Of a stretch of DNA of 64,000 bases, positions 52,828 to 63,065 are shown piece after piece; positions within the stretch are counted from its first letter, which is position 1, and every line of letters starts with the position of its first letter. The position numbers and the translations under genes are program-made. The DNA comes from Peptoniphilaceae bacterium (GTDB lineage Bacteria; Bacillota; Clostridia; Tissierellales; Peptoniphilaceae), in NCBI GenBank assembly GCA_028726605.1, contig JAQYPV010000023.1, positions 62,001 to 126,000 on the forward strand. The letters run 5' to 3'. Under the pieces are notes generated by a model. That model was not told the origin of the DNA. It worked only from the letters and a program-made list of their open reading frames with translations, and did not search any database.

Positions 52828-54178
52828 GCGCCCTCTTCCCTCGCAACGGCTTGCGTTTTCCCTTGGTCCGTCGCTTCTGTTCACTGTGAGACTTTCGATC
52901 CCGCTCCAAACTCAAGCGGCGCCACTGCGACTGCAGCGTCGTGTGCAATTTCCCCGCATCGCTCGCCGCCGCCTGCTCTTTCAAGTGGCGCGCCACGCGC
53001 CGCGCAAGGGCCGTTTCGTGAACCGCGGGCAGCGCATCGCGCCGCAAAATCTCGTCGTACAAGGCGTAGACGCTCTCGCCGAAAATCTGACGGTCGAAGC
53101 GATTTACCGCTTGCACAGCCCCGTCAGAGAGCCTCGCGATCAAAGCGTCATCGTCCAACAGGCGCACGATGTCGGCTGCCGCCTCTTCGGTCGTGTCAAA
53201 TTGGAAGCCGTCTTCGTCCGGGACGACCACCGCGTCGATGGCCGCATCGCGCCGCGCCACCACAGGGCGGGCGTTCGCCAGCGCCTCGATGTAGGTGAGC
53301 CCCTGCGTCTCTGAAACGGACGCCGAAATGAAGAACTCCATCAGGCGATAGTAGTCCCCCACGTCCTTTTTGGGCACCATGCCCGTGAAACGCGTCTGGT
53401 CCCAGATGCCCAAATCCTTCGCCTGCTGCCGGACCTCCTCCATGGCCGCGCCGTCGCCCACCAAGAGCAAAATGCTCTCCGGATGCGCCTTGAGCACCAT
53501 CTGATGCGCGCGCAGGACCTCGTCCAAGTTTTTCTCGCGCGCAATGCGCCCGACCGAACCGTAGACGCGGGCGTCCTCGGGGATGCGCAGGTGCTCCCGC
53601 ATGAGCGCCAGTTTTTGCGGGTTCGGCGCCGTGCGGAAGGCCCTGAGGTCGATGCCCGTGGGGATGACGCGGATGTCCCGCCCGATGTGCTCGCGCAACA
53701 GGTAGTTGCGCGTCTTATTCGTCGGCGCGATGACCACGTCCGCCGTCTCCAGGCGCAGCTGCATCGCCTTGGCGAGGAGCTTCTCCCAATTCCCGGGTAG
53801 GACGTACTGCGTGTAGTATTCATATTGCGTGTGATAGGTGTGCACGATGGGCGCATGGCAGTGGCGCGCAATGCGCTGCACAAAGGAATACGTGAAGAAC
53901 TCACACTGCGAATGGATGATGTCCGGGTGCCAGTCGATGAGCGCATCGATGTAGCGACTGAAGCGGTCTGCCGACGCCCGTACATCCGGATAGATGTTGA
54001 GCGGGACTGAACTGATGTACGTCACGTCTCCCTCGACATAGCTTTTGAACGATGACGACAGCGTCAAGAGCTTCACTTCTGCGCCCAGCCGCTCCAATTC
54101 CTCTTTCAAGAGGAGAACAGACACGATGACACCGTTGACGGATTCCGGATTCAAATCACTTGCCAATAATACCTTCAT
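52817..54178 (-). CDS. GT4 glycosyltransferase with basic C-terminal tail
   Basis: 453 residues. GT-B fold: N-terminal acceptor domain (MKVLLASDLNPESVNGV, IIHSQCEFF, HTYHTQYEYYTQYV) and a GT4 C-terminal donor domain (GSVGRIAREKNLDEVL, GDGAAMEEVR, SETQGLTYIEALA with the EX7E-type pattern). It resembles 1,2-diacylglycerol glucosyltransferases. The last 60 residues are extremely basic (RRTKGKRKPLRGKRAHEG), probably contacting the membrane or nucleic acid phosphate. ATG 54178 has GGGAGGAGAT before it, rather than the track start at 54193. Promoter TGGTATACT lies just upstream. Confidence 0.87.
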   Translation of the reverse strand: MKVLLASDLNPESVNGVIVSVLLLKEELERLGAEVKLLTLSSSFKSYVEGDVTYISSVPLNIYPDVRASADRFSRYIDALIDWHPDIIHSQCEFFTYSFVQRIARHCHAPIVHTYHTQYEYYTQYVLPGNWEKLLAKAMQLRLETADVVIAPTNKTRNYLLREHIGRDIRVIPTGIDLRAFRTAPNPQKLALMREHLRIPEDARVYGSVGRIAREKNLDEVLRAHQMVLKAHPESILLLVGDGAAMEEVRQQAKDLGIWDQTRFTGMVPKKDVGDYYRLMEFFISASVSETQGLTYIEALANARPVVARRDAAIDAVVVPDEDGFQFDTTEEAAADIVRLLDDDALIARLSDGAVQAVNRFDRQIFGESVYALYDEILRRDALPAVHETALARRVARHLKEQAAASDAGKLHTTLQSQWRRLSLERDRKSHSEQKRRTKGKRKPLRGKRAHEG

Positions 54179-54199
54179 ATCTCCTCCCATCACACAGGT

Positions 54200-54208
54200 A
54201 GTATACCA
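54200..54208 (-). promoter_or_regulatory. Extended -10 promoter of the glycosyltransferase gene
   Basis: Minus strand reads TGGTATACT (TATACT at 54205-54200), 22 bases before the start codon. Confidence 0.55.
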
Positions 54209-54260
54209 AATCCCCGTGGCGCGGCCGTGTGCAAAAATTAAGGTTTTATTAAGAATTTCC

Positions 54261-54911
54261 TCAAGTGCATGAAGACTTCGCCGGGCCGTCCGACGCCTCC
54301 GGCGCGATCAACGCCCCAAAGAGCTTCATGATGGGCTCCATGCCTTCAATTTTCGTGGCCGCGCGGCCCGCCATGGGATACACCTGCGCCGGGTTCGCCC
54401 CCAACACGCGCGCGATGGCCTTCTTCTGCGCCTCGCGCTTCGAGCGCGGCACTTTGTCCGCCTTCGTGGCGATGACGTATCCCGAAAAGCCGCTCTCCAC
54501 GATCCAGCGAAACATCTGCCGATCCTGCGCCGTGGGGTCGTGGCGCAGGTCGCAGAGCAGAAAGACCTCCTGCAGGGTTTGGCGCGTTTGGAGATACCGG
54601 TTGATGCTCTTCGCCCAATCGTCCTGCGCCCGCTTCGACGCCTGCGCAAAGCCATAACCGGGGAGATCCACCAGCCGAAACGTCGAGCGCCGCTCATGGT
54701 CTTCCACCCGAACGGTGTAAAAATTCACGGTGCGCGTCTTTCCGGGCGACGCCGACGTATAGGCTAAGTTCTTGCGCCCAGCGAACGTGTTGATGAACGT
54801 AGACTTGCCCACGTTGGAGCGCCCCGCAAACGCAAATTCAGGAACATCCTCCGGCGGATACTGGTCTGAATGGACCGCCATCGCCTCCAGCGAGGCCTCT
54901 AAGATCTTCAT
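54261..54911 (-). CDS. engB: Ribosome-biogenesis GTPase EngB/YsxC
   Basis: 216-residue GTPase needed for large-subunit assembly. G1 AGRSNVGKST, G3 DLPGYGFA, G4 ATKADK, and the FYTVRVEDHERRSTFRLVD switch region. Length is normal. Its ATG overlaps the lon stop (ATGA), the conserved lon-engB order of Firmicutes. No strong terminator follows; an AT-rich stretch at 54236-54260 may serve. Confidence 0.95.
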   Translation of the reverse strand: MKILEASLEAMAVHSDQYPPEDVPEFAFAGRSNVGKSTFINTFAGRKNLAYTSASPGKTRTVNFYTVRVEDHERRSTFRLVDLPGYGFAQASKRAQDDWAKSINRYLQTRQTLQEVFLLCDLRHDPTAQDRQMFRWIVESGFSGYVIATKADKVPRSKREAQKKAIARVLGANPAQVYPMAGRAATKIEGMEPIMKLFGALIAPEASDGPAKSSCT

Positions 54912-57472
54912 ACGCGATCCTCCTCATTCCAGGGGCTGGAGCCGCCGTTTCGCACCCGCGCGTTCGTCTTCGCACCCCAGACGCCCGCGGCGTGTGCGTT
55001 TCGCTGCGACGCGTTAAAATCCACGGCGTCGGCCTGCGCTTCTGCCGTGTCCGCCACGTGGAAGCCGAACGCCGAAGACGGCTCCGACGAGCGGAACACG
55101 ATGGGCGCCTTCATCTCCTTGGGTTCCAAGAGAGCCGCCTGCAACACCTCATCCACGTGATCCACGGGCACGAAGTTCATGCCCCGCTTGACGTCCTCGT
55201 CCATTTCGATGAGTTCGCGCATGTTCTCCTTGGGCAAAAACACCGTCATAATGCCGTAACGCTTGGCCGCGAGAATCTTCTCCTTCACACCGCCGATGGC
55301 GAGCACCTGCCCGGTGAGCGTCACCTCGCCCGTCATGGCGATGTCGTTGCGCACCGGACGCTTCGTGAGCGCCGACACGAGCGCCGTCAGAATGGTCACG
55401 CCTGCCGACGGCCCGTCTTTCGGCACCGCCCCCTCGGGCATGTGGATGTGCGCGTCCAGCGTGGCGTAAAAGGCGGGGTCGATGCCGTAACGCGAGGCGT
55501 TGGCCCGCACGTAGGAAAACGACAGTTCAGCGGACTCCCGCATGACCGCGCCGATGGAGCCCGTAGTGTGCACCTGTCCGCGTCCCTCCATGAGGTTGGC
55601 TTCCACTTTGAGGATCTCGCCGCCCACTTCCGTCCACGCCAGGCCGTTCACCACGCCGATGGCCGGCTGCTTTCCCACCGGTTCGTCGACGTACTTCTCC
55701 ACGCCCAAAAATTGCTTCAAATTGCGCTTGCCCACTGAGACCGCCAACTTTCCCGAGACGATCTCGCGCGCCGCCCGCCGCATGATCTTCTCAATTTGGC
55801 GTTCCAATTCACGCACGCCTGCCTCGCGCGTGTACCCGTGGATGATCTTATCCAACACCTCCGTCGAGAGGCGCACCTGCGAGGCCTTGAGGCCCGCCTC
55901 CGCGCGCACCTTGGGCACGAGATGACGACGCGCGATGGCCAGCTTCTCCGTGTCCGTGTAGCCCGCAATTTCGATCACTTCCATGCGGTCGCGCAGCGGC
56001 GCCGGAATGGTCTCCAAGGTGTTGGCCGTGGTGACGAACATGACCTGCGAGAGGTCGAACGGAATCTCCAGAAAGCGGTCCTGAAACGCGTGATTCTGCT
56101 CCGGGTCGAGCACTTCCAAAAGGGCGCTCGCCGGATCGCCGCGGAAGTCGCTGCCCATCTTGTCCACTTCATCTAGCAAGAAGACCGGATTCATGGAATG
56201 CGCCTTCGTCAAATGGTAGATGATGCGCCCCGGCATGGCTCCCACGTAGGTGCGCCGATGCCCGCGGATCTCCGCCTCGTCCGTAACACCGCCCAAGCGC
56301 ATAGAGATGAACTCGCGGCCCATGGCCTGCGCGATGGCGCGCGCGATAGAGGTTTTTCCCACACCCGGCGGACCCACGAAGCACAGAATGGACCCTTTGG
56401 AATCCTCGCGCAGCATGCGCACCGACAAAAAGTCCAAGATGCGCTCTTTAACGTCTTTCAATCCGTAGTGATCTCGCTCCAACACAGAGCGGCTCTCCTC
56501 CAGATCCTTGCTGTCCTCCGTGTATTCGCCCCACGGCAAGTCCAAAATCGTATCCAGGTAGGAGCGCGAGATGTTCACTTCCGGCGACATGGGCGAGAGA
56601 TACGACAGACGCTCGATCTCCTTCTCCACCGCCTCACGCGCCTCACTCGAGAGGGCCACGTCGGCAAACGCCTCGCGATACTCATCCCCTAAAGAATCCG
56701 GATCGCCGCCGCCCTCGCCCAGTTCTTCCCGCAAGATGCTCATCTGCTCTCGCAAGAGCATCTCCTTTTGCGACTGCTGCATGCGCTCCTGCGCCCGCTC
56801 GTTGATCTCCCGGTCGAGACTCGAGAGTTCCGTCAAGAGCTTGATGTCCGAACGCAACTTGTACAGGCGTTCGACCACATCCAACTCCGCCAGGAGTTCC
56901 AACTGCTCGTCCGGGCGCAAATCCAAGTGGGCCGCCAACGTGTCGGCCAGTTGTCCGGGGTCTTGGATCCCCGTGATGGGAAACAGAAGCATCTCCGGCA
57001 CGCCCACGGCGCCCTTCAGAAAGTTCACGGCCGCGGTGGACGTCAGGCGCATGAGCTGCGTGAGTTTTTCGTCGCGAGGCACGTCATCCGCATGGTAATC
57101 AAAGACGAGGACCTCTCCTTCCACGTACGGGTCGGTGCGAATGAGCTGCAAAACCTCGGCGCGACGCTGCCCTTCCACGATGACGCGCGACGCCTGTCCC
57201 GGCAGGCGGAAGGACTGTCGAATGGAGACGACCGTGCCGATGGGAGAAAAGTCCTCAAACGTGGGCTCCTCCAACGTCGGATCCAGAAGCGACAGGACCA
57301 CAACATCGGAACGATTCTTCAACGCCCACTCCAGCACTTCTTCCGCCGTATCGCTCTCCAGCTCGAAGTGACTGATTTCCCCCGGAAAGACGATGGTTCC
57401 TCGGACGAGCAAGAGCGGTAGAACCGTCTTCGTAGTGGAATAGTACTGAGGGAATTGTGCGATCTTTTCCAT
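54908..57472 (-). CDS. lon: ATP-dependent protease Lon
   Basis: 854-residue AAA+ protease. LON substrate-binding domain ([23 protein letters not shown]), coiled-coil region, Walker [10 protein letters not shown], Walker [11 protein letters not shown], and the protease domain with the Ser-Lys dyad (DGPSAGV; Lys in the downstream [14 protein letters not shown]). After the protease domain there is an extra tail of about 60 residues ([21 protein letters not shown]...), longer than in typical Lon. Start ATG with GAGGAGGAAAG, 12 bases beyond an intrinsic terminator. Coupled to engB. Confidence 0.95.
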   Translation of the reverse strand: MEKIAQFPQYYSTTKTVLPLLLVRGTIVFPGEISHFELESDTAEEVLEWALKNRSDVVVLSLLDPTLEEPTFEDFSPIGTVVSIRQSFRLPGQASRVIVEGQRRAEVLQLIRTDPYVEGEVLVFDYHADDVPRDEKLTQLMRLTSTAAVNFLKGAVGVPEMLLFPITGIQDPGQLADTLAAHLDLRPDEQLELLAELDVVERLYKLRSDIKLLTELSSLDREINERAQERMQQSQKEMLLREQMSILREELGEGGGDPDSLGDEYREAFADVALSSEAREAVEKEIERLSYLSPMSPEVNISRSYLDTILDLPWGEYTEDSKDLEESRSVLERDHYGLKDVKERILDFLSVRMLREDSKGSILCFVGPPGVGKTSIARAIAQAMGREFISMRLGGVTDEAEIRGHRRTYVGAMPGRIIYHLTKAHSMNPVFLLDEVDKMGSDFRGDPASALLEVLDPEQNHAFQDRFLEIPFDLSQVMFVTTANTLETIPAPLRDRMEVIEIAGYTDTEKLAIARRHLVPKVRAEAGLKASQVRLSTEVLDKIIHGYTREAGVRELERQIEKIMRRAAREIVSGKLAVSVGKRNLKQFLGVEKYVDEPVGKQPAIGVVNGLAWTEVGGEILKVEANLMEGRGQVHTTGSIGAVMRESAELSFSYVRANASRYGIDPAFYATLDAHIHMPEGAVPKDGPSAGVTILTALVSALTKRPVRNDIAMTGEVTLTGQVLAIGGVKEKILAAKRYGIMTVFLPKENMRELIEMDEDVKRGMNFVPVDHVDEVLQAALLEPKEMKAPIVFRSSEPSSAFGFHVADTAEAQADAVDFNASQRNAHAAGVWGAKTNARVRNGGSSPWNEEDRV

Positions 57473-57483
57473 CTTTCCTCCTC

Positions 57484-57510
57484 AAAAAAGCAGCCGGTCG
57501 CCCGGCTGCT
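57484..57510 (-). terminator. Intrinsic terminator between clpX and lon
   Basis: Minus strand: AGCAGCCGG-GCGA-CCGGCTGCT followed by TTTTTT, then directly GAGGAGG, the lon ribosome site. It lies 26 bases past the clpX stop. Confidence 0.88.
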
Positions 57511-57535
57511 GGTCACCGAACCAAATCGGGGCCGT

Positions 57536-58807
57536 TTATTTCGTATGCAGGGGCATGGTCTGCTGTCCCAGCATTTCACCCTGTTTCAAAATCTCGGGTT
57601 TGGCGCCGTTTTTGACGGTGTCTTCGGTGATGACTACCTGACGGATCGTGTCATCGCCCGGCACGGTGAACATGGCGTCCATGAGGAGACTCTCCACGAT
57701 GGAGCGCAAGCCGCGCGCGCCCATCTTGCGCTGATAGCTCTTCTCGGCGATGGCCTTGATCGCCTCGGGTTGGACCACGAGGTCCACCCCATCCATCTCA
57801 AAAAGCGCCTCGTACTGCTTGAGCAGCGCATTGCGCGGTTCCAACAGAATCCGTTCCAGCGCCGCCGGCGACAGCTCTTCCAGCGCCACGATGACGGGGA
57901 TGCGGCCGATGAGTTCCGGAATCAAGCCGAACTTCATGAGGTCTTCCGGAATCACTCCGCGCAACACTTCCGAGGTCGACTCTTCGTCTTGATGGCGCAT
58001 GGTCTGGTTGAAGCCGATGGGGTTGTTCTCCCGCCGATTGCGGATGACCGACTCGATGCCGTCAAACGCGCCGCCCACGATGAACAGGATGTTCGACGTG
58101 TTCACGTGGATGAGCTCCTGTTGCGGGTGCTTGCGGCCGCCCTGCGGCGGGACGCTTGCCACCGTCCCCTCGATGAGTTTGAGCAGCGCCTGCTGTACGC
58201 CCTCACCCGACACGTCGCGCGTGATGGACGGATTCTCCGACTTGCGCGCAATCTTGTCGATCTCGTCGATGTAGATGATCCCGCGTTCCGCGAGCTTCAC
58301 GTCGTAATCCGCCGCCTGAAGCAACTTCAAGATGATGTTCTCGACGTCTTCCCCGACGTAGCCCGCCTCCGTGAGCGTCGTGGCGTCGGCGATGGCAAAC
58401 GGCACGTCCAGCGTGCGCGCCAGCGTCTGCGCGAGCAATGTCTTGCCCGACCCCGTGGGACCCAAGAGGCAGATGTTGGACTTTTGAATCTCTACGCCTG
58501 TCTCCGCCCCGCGGTAGATGCGCTTGTAGTGGTTGTACACGGCCACGGACAGGACCTTTTTGGCGTCTTCCTGTTCGATGACGTACTCGTCCAGCGCCGC
58601 CTTGATCTCTTCCGGCTTCGGCAACTTCTGCTTCGCCGGCGTGCGGCGCGTGGTCTGTTTGTCGTATTCCGCCAGCAGTTCCGCGCTCAGGTGAATGCAC
58701 TCGTCACAAATGGCGACGCCGCCCGGACCGGCCAACATCCGTTCCACCTGATCCGCCGACTTTCCGCAGAACGAGCAACGAATTTCAGGCTCTTTGAAGT
58801 CCGCCAT
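57536..58807 (-). CDS. clpX: ATP-dependent protease ATPase subunit ClpX
   Basis: 423-residue unfoldase. N-terminal zinc-binding domain (CSFCGKS...ICDECI), Walker [12 protein letters not shown], Walker [10 protein letters not shown], pore loops, and the IGF-like loop (around LIGRIPVIV and RPR region) that docks on ClpP. Length is normal. ATG after AAGGGAGGACGC. It lies 27 bases after clpP, the usual tig-clpP-clpX order. Confidence 0.96.
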   Translation of the reverse strand: MADFKEPEIRCSFCGKSADQVERMLAGPGGVAICDECIHLSAELLAEYDKQTTRRTPAKQKLPKPEEIKAALDEYVIEQEDAKKVLSVAVYNHYKRIYRGAETGVEIQKSNICLLGPTGSGKTLLAQTLARTLDVPFAIADATTLTEAGYVGEDVENIILKLLQAADYDVKLAERGIIYIDEIDKIARKSENPSITRDVSGEGVQQALLKLIEGTVASVPPQGGRKHPQQELIHVNTSNILFIVGGAFDGIESVIRNRRENNPIGFNQTMRHQDEESTSEVLRGVIPEDLMKFGLIPELIGRIPVIVALEELSPAALERILLEPRNALLKQYEALFEMDGVDLVVQPEAIKAIAEKSYQRKMGARGLRSIVESLLMDAMFTVPGDDTIRQVVITEDTVKNGAKPEILKQGEMLGQQTMPLHTK

Positions 58808-58834
58808 GCGTCCTCCCTTTTTCTTTTTTCACCC

Positions 58835-59446
58835 TCACATGGAGGTGATGACTTGATCGATCAGTCCGTATTTTTGGGCCTCTTCCGCATTGAGCCAACG
58901 GTCGCGGTCGGTATCGCGCTCGATCACCTTGAGGGTCTGCCCCGTCTGATCCGCTAAGATCTTGTTGAGTCTCTTCTTGGTCTCGAGGATCTTCTTCGCC
59001 GTGATCTCGATGTCCGACGCCATGCCCTGCGCACCGCCCGACGGCTGGTGGATCATGATGTCCGCATTGGGCAGAGCAAAGCGCTTACCCTTCTCACCAC
59101 TCGCCAAGAGCACCGCGCCCATGCTGGCCGCCATGCCCACGCAGATGGTGGAGACGTCGCTCTTGATGTAGTTCATCGTGTCGTAGATGGCCAGGCCCGC
59201 CGTCACCTCGCCGCCCGGCGAGTTGATGTAGAGCTGGATGTCCTTGTTGGGAGCTTTGTGTTCCAAGAAGAGCAGCTGGCCCACGATGATGTTGGCCATC
59301 TGAGTCTCAATCGGACCGCTCAAGAAGATGATGCGCTCTTCCAACAGACGCGAATACAGATCGTAGGCGCGTTCCCCGCGCCCCGTATTTTCAATGACAG
59401 TAGGGATTAATGGCATGGTTCCTTCTTTCTCTGGTTCTTCGTTCAT
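58835..59446 (-). CDS. clpP: ATP-dependent Clp protease proteolytic subunit
   Basis: 203 residues. Catalytic Ser in [11 protein letters not shown], His in [12 protein letters not shown], Asp in DTDRDRWL (catalytic triad S-H-D). A start at the first ATG (59446, GGAGGG upstream) gives [16 protein letters not shown] 59416 ([19 protein letters not shown]) would give the more usual N-terminus and has AGAAGGA close by. Both are possible. Downstream of tig, upstream of clpX. Confidence 0.96.
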   Translation of the reverse strand: MNEEPEKEGTMPLIPTVIENTGRGERAYDLYSRLLEERIIFLSGPIETQMANIIVGQLLFLEHKAPNKDIQLYINSPGGEVTAGLAIYDTMNYIKSDVSTICVGMAASMGAVLLASGEKGKRFALPNADIMIHQPSGGAQGMASDIEITAKKILETKKRLNKILADQTGQTLKVIERDTDRDRWLNAEEAQKYGLIDQVITSM

Positions 59447-59466
59447 CCGGCATGCCCTCCGCCCCG

Positions 59467-60852
59467 TTATTCTTCCGATGCCGGGGCGTCCGCCTGTTCT
59501 TCGGTCGTGTTCACATCGGGGGCATCGCCCGTCTCTTCAGCCGCTTCTTCCGAGGCGTCTTCCTTCGCTTCCACGAAGGTCACCTGTTCCACCAGGTAGT
59601 CGAGTGCCTTCTTCTTGCGCACGTCGTCGGCCACCAAGTCTTCCTGGTGCATCTCCTTCATGCGCTTGATGAAGTCCTCAGGGTCTTTGGAGCCGTAGGT
59701 CTCGGCCAATTCCTTCATCTCGGCGTCGATCTCTTCTTCCGTGGCTTCAAAGCCCTGCTCTTCCGCCAGGGCGCCCAGCGCTAAGTCGCCGGCGACGCGG
59801 TCGCGAGCGGCCGGTTCGTAGTTTTCACGCAATTGTTCGATGGACGCGCCGCCGAACTGCATGTACTGCTCCATGGAGATGCCCATCTGCTGCAACTGGT
59901 TGGCGAAGTTGCGGATCTCCACGTCCACTTGTTCCTCCACCATGGCCTGCGGCGGCTCGATGTTGGAGAGCTTCACCAACGTTTTGATGGCGTTGTTCTG
60001 CTTCTCCACGAGTTCGTGCTCTCTGGCGTGTTCCATGAGGTGCTCTTTGATCGACGCGCGGTATTCATCAAACGTGTCGTACTCTGACACATCCTGCGCA
60101 AAGTCGTCGTCGAGTTCCGGCATTTCCTTTTCCTGCACTTCATGCAAGGTCACGGCAAAGACGGCGTCCTTGCCCTTCAAGTCCTCGGCGTGGTATTCCT
60201 CGGGGAACGTGACGTTCACGTCAAAGCTCTCACCCGCCGTATGTCCTTCAATTTGCTCTTCAAACCCGGGAATGAACGCGCCCGAGCCCAACACCAAGGT
60301 CTGCTTCTCCGCGGTACCGCCGTCAAAAGCCACGCCGTCGATGCTGCCCGCGTAGTCGATGGAGACCGTGTCGCCGTTCTGTGCCGCGCGCTCCACCGGA
60401 CGCATGACCGCATTCTTCTCGCGTTCCTGTTCGATGGCGTGATCCACTTCCTCGTCCGCCACCTGCGCCGAATGGTACGCGACCTCGACGCCTTTGTACT
60501 CCGCCAACGTCGGATGCGGCAATGTGGCCTGAGTGACTTTCACGACGATGTCTTTTTTCTCTTCAAACGTGTCCAAATCGACGTCCGGACGGCCCACGGC
60601 CTCGAGTTCCAACTCTTTGACAGCCGCGTCCAACGCATCCGGCAAGAGCGCGTTCAGCGCGTCTTCGTAGAAGATCTTGCCGTAGTTCATCTCGATGATT
60701 TTGCGCGGGGCCTTGCCTTTACGGAAGCCTGGAATAGCGTAACGGCCGCGCGTGCGACGGTACACCTTGTCCGCTTCTGCATTGAAGTCATCCCAAGAGA
60801 TGGTGGTCGTGTAGACCGCCAGATCCTTTTCATGTGATTCTAGTTGTGCCAT
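59467..60852 (-). CDS. tig: Trigger factor
   Basis: 461-residue ribosome-associated chaperone and prolyl isomerase. N-terminal ribosome-binding domain with the signature [12 protein letters not shown], PPIase (FKBP-like) domain at about 150-240 ([21 protein letters not shown]), and the helical C-terminal arms ending in an acidic low-complexity tail ([19 protein letters not shown]). ATG 60852 with AAGGAGTAAGACAA upstream. It heads the tig-clpP-clpX-lon-engB cluster and has its own extended -10 promoter. Confidence 0.96.
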   Translation of the reverse strand: MAQLESHEKDLAVYTTTISWDDFNAEADKVYRRTRGRYAIPGFRKGKAPRKIIEMNYGKIFYEDALNALLPDALDAAVKELELEAVGRPDVDLDTFEEKKDIVVKVTQATLPHPTLAEYKGVEVAYHSAQVADEEVDHAIEQEREKNAVMRPVERAAQNGDTVSIDYAGSIDGVAFDGGTAEKQTLVLGSGAFIPGFEEQIEGHTAGESFDVNVTFPEEYHAEDLKGKDAVFAVTLHEVQEKEMPELDDDFAQDVSEYDTFDEYRASIKEHLMEHAREHELVEKQNNAIKTLVKLSNIEPPQAMVEEQVDVEIRNFANQLQQMGISMEQYMQFGGASIEQLRENYEPAARDRVAGDLALGALAEEQGFEATEEEIDAEMKELAETYGSKDPEDFIKRMKEMHQEDLVADDVRKKKALDYLVEQVTFVEAKEDASEEAAEETGDAPDVNTTEEQADAPASEE

Positions 60853-60894
60853 TTGTCTTACTCCTTGTCGATCGATTTGTGTGCAATACAGAAT

Positions 60895-60903
60895 ATTATA
60901 GCA
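60895..60903 (-). promoter_or_regulatory. Extended -10 promoter of tig
   Basis: Minus strand reads TGCTATAAT (TATAAT at 60900-60895). The -35 is not clear. Probable promoter for the tig-clpP-clpX run. Confidence 0.7.
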
Positions 60904-60917
60904 CGAACCCGCTCGCC

Positions 60918-61745
60918 TTAGAAACCGACCACGACGCCGCTCTGATTGGCGTAGGTCGTCACGAGGCCCGCCGACTTCATGATCTCCACGTGGCGGAACG
61001 GGACGCGAGCCAGAATTGCCTCTTTCACGGTCTCCGCCAACGGCAGATCGTTGACGTGCGAGATGTACAACGTGCGGTGTTCAAAGTCCACATTCTCTTT
61101 GCGGATGGCGTCGACCATGTTGGAAATGGCCTTTTTCATGCCCCGGGCGATGGATTTGACGCCAATCGTGCCGTTAACCGCATAACACACGGGCCGAATG
61201 GAGAGGCCCTTCAGGAGCCGCCCTGCGAGCGCCGGCATGCGGCCGGATTTCACCAGCGTGCTGTAGTCGTCCAGGATGAAATAGGTGTAATTCGACGCCT
61301 GGACCTCCTCTTCCTTCGCCACGATCTCGTCAAACGAGAGCCCGTCCTCGATGAGCTGGTGAATTTTCATTACGAGCGAAGTGTGGCCCGCCGCGGCGGA
61401 CTTGGAATCGAACACGTACACTTTGCGTCCCTTGGCGATGAGTTCCTCCGCCGCCAAACGGGCGTTGTTGTAGGAACTGCTGAGGCGCGCCGTCACCGTG
61501 AAGATGAACGCCTCCGCCGCGTCGCCCACTGCGTCGATGAACTTCTGCGGCGCGCGCGCCGCGCTCTTGGTGATCTCGGACGAAGCGGCGACGTCCGCTA
61601 AGAAGGCGTCGATGTCCATGGTCTCGTCATCGACGTAATGATGGCCATTGCTCGTCAGGATGAAAGGCACGCGCTCCACGTCCACGCGCTTTGCGAGATT
61701 TTCGTTCCAATCGAGACTGGTGTCCGCAATGATTTTGGGTTTCAC
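60918..61745 (-). CDS. DegV family fatty-acid-binding protein
   Basis: 275 residues of the DegV fold, whose members bind fatty acids for the FakA kinase. Family parts: KIIADTSLDWNENLAKR at the N-terminus, ITKSAARAPQKFIDAV, ARLSSSYNNARLAAEEL (the typical S-GTYQSA region is altered), and KSGRMPALAGRLLKGLSIRPV. GTG start after AGGAGCACGGA. It lies 15 bases after cca; no fakA gene is in the window. Confidence 0.9.
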   Translation of the reverse strand: MKPKIIADTSLDWNENLAKRVDVERVPFILTSNGHHYVDDETMDIDAFLADVAASSEITKSAARAPQKFIDAVGDAAEAFIFTVTARLSSSYNNARLAAEELIAKGRKVYVFDSKSAAAGHTSLVMKIHQLIEDGLSFDEIVAKEEEVQASNYTYFILDDYSTLVKSGRMPALAGRLLKGLSIRPVCYAVNGTIGVKSIARGMKKAISNMVDAIRKENVDFEHRTLYISHVNDLPLAETVKEAILARVPFRHVEIMKSAGLVTTYANQSGVVVGF

Positions 61746-61760
61746 TCCGTGCTCCTTGGT

Positions 61761-63065
61761 CTATGCCTTGTGATGTTGAAACAGAGTCGGATCCGGCAAT
61801 GCCTTTTTCAACGCCTCGGGCGTGTTCAAGACGCGCTCATCGATGACGTCCTCCAGCAAAGACGACAAAACCTGACCCACGACGCGGCCCTGAGGGATGC
61901 CATGCGCCAACACGTCGGCGCCAGAAATGGCCAAGTCCCCCACCGTCGTCGGAAGATGATCTCGTTTTATTATAGCCAAAAATGCAGAAACTAACGCAAT
62001 CTCCCTCTCGGCCGCGGCGTCGTCCCGGGCGCGGGCTTCCGCGTCCAAAAACGTCACGATGTCCTCCGTGTCCGGCGACGTCGCGCCCACAAAGCGCTGC
62101 GCTTCTTTAAGCGTCTGCGGCAAAGGCTCTTGGGGCTGGGAAAGCATGGCGCTGACGCGGTCGAGCCGCTTCGTCGGGAGCTTTAACTGTTTTAAGAGGC
62201 GCCGCATCTCACGCGCCTGAGCTTTTCGATGCCGGACGTTCGGACCCTCTACGGGCCAGAGCGTCGCCGCGCCCTCCGGCGTCTCTTGCGTGACGAGTCC
62301 GCGCCCGAGTGCCGCCCATCGAAAGGCCGCATCGCGCGGCACGGCACAGAACAGCGCAACGGACACGCCCTCGGCCGGGAGCGTGGGAAACAGCGTCGCC
62401 CAGAGGCCGGTTTCCATCAAGAGCGAAAGCGCGCGTTCGGCGTGCGCTCCCTCCCACATGCGCTCGAGTTCGTCCGCAATGCGCTCGGCCGAGATGAGCG
62501 AGAGGCGTGAGAGATGCGTGTGAATGGCCTCGCGGAGCGACGGCTCCAGCTGTAGTGAAAAGCGAGCCGCAAAGCGCACCGCGCGCAACATGCGCAGAGC
62601 GTCTTCGCCGATGCGCTCCTCCGCGTCGCCGACGGCGCGCAAGATGCCGCGGGCGAGGTCGTCGCGCCCGTGATACACGTCCAAGAGTCCGCGTGACGGA
62701 TGCCACGCCATGGCGTTCATGGTGAAATCCCGGCGCATGAGGTCTTCCTCAATGCGCTCTGAAAAGCACACCGCGTCGGGATGGCGACCATCGCGATAGC
62801 CCTGCTCCGCCCGGTACGTGGTCACCTCGTAGACGCCGTCGTCCCACACCACGCGAATGGTGCCGAAGGCCTTCCCCACGTCGAGGGTGGTCACGTCCGA
62901 AAAGAGCGCTTGGATGGCGTCCGGCCTCGCGTTCGTCGTGATGTCCACGTCGTGGCCGGAAAGGCCCAGAAGCGCGTCGCGCACGGCGCCGCCCACAATC
63001 CACGCCTGGTAGCCCGCTTCTTCCAGGCGATGCAAGATGGCGAGCGCGCCGGGTGGGACGTTCAT
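61761..63065 (-). CDS. cca: tRNA nucleotidyltransferase (CCA-adding enzyme)
   Basis: 434 residues. The nucleotidyltransferase head has GGAVRDALLG and DVDITTNA (two catalytic Asp), then RRDFTMNAMAW and the template ERIGEDALRMLRAVRFAARF. The C-terminal helical body has no recognisable HD motif, so it is the class II bacterial enzyme without an HD phosphohydrolase. It builds or repairs the 3' CCA end of tRNAs. Its ATG overlaps the glmM stop (ATGA). Confidence 0.95.
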   Translation of the reverse strand: MNVPPGALAILHRLEEAGYQAWIVGGAVRDALLGLSGHDVDITTNARPDAIQALFSDVTTLDVGKAFGTIRVVWDDGVYEVTTYRAEQGYRDGRHPDAVCFSERIEEDLMRRDFTMNAMAWHPSRGLLDVYHGRDDLARGILRAVGDAEERIGEDALRMLRAVRFAARFSLQLEPSLREAIHTHLSRLSLISAERIADELERMWEGAHAERALSLLMETGLWATLFPTLPAEGVSVALFCAVPRDAAFRWAALGRGLVTQETPEGAATLWPVEGPNVRHRKAQAREMRRLLKQLKLPTKRLDRVSAMLSQPQEPLPQTLKEAQRFVGATSPDTEDIVTFLDAEARARDDAAAEREIALVSAFLAIIKRDHLPTTVGDLAISGADVLAHGIPQGRVVGQVLSSLLEDVIDERVLNTPEALKKALPDPTLFQHHKA

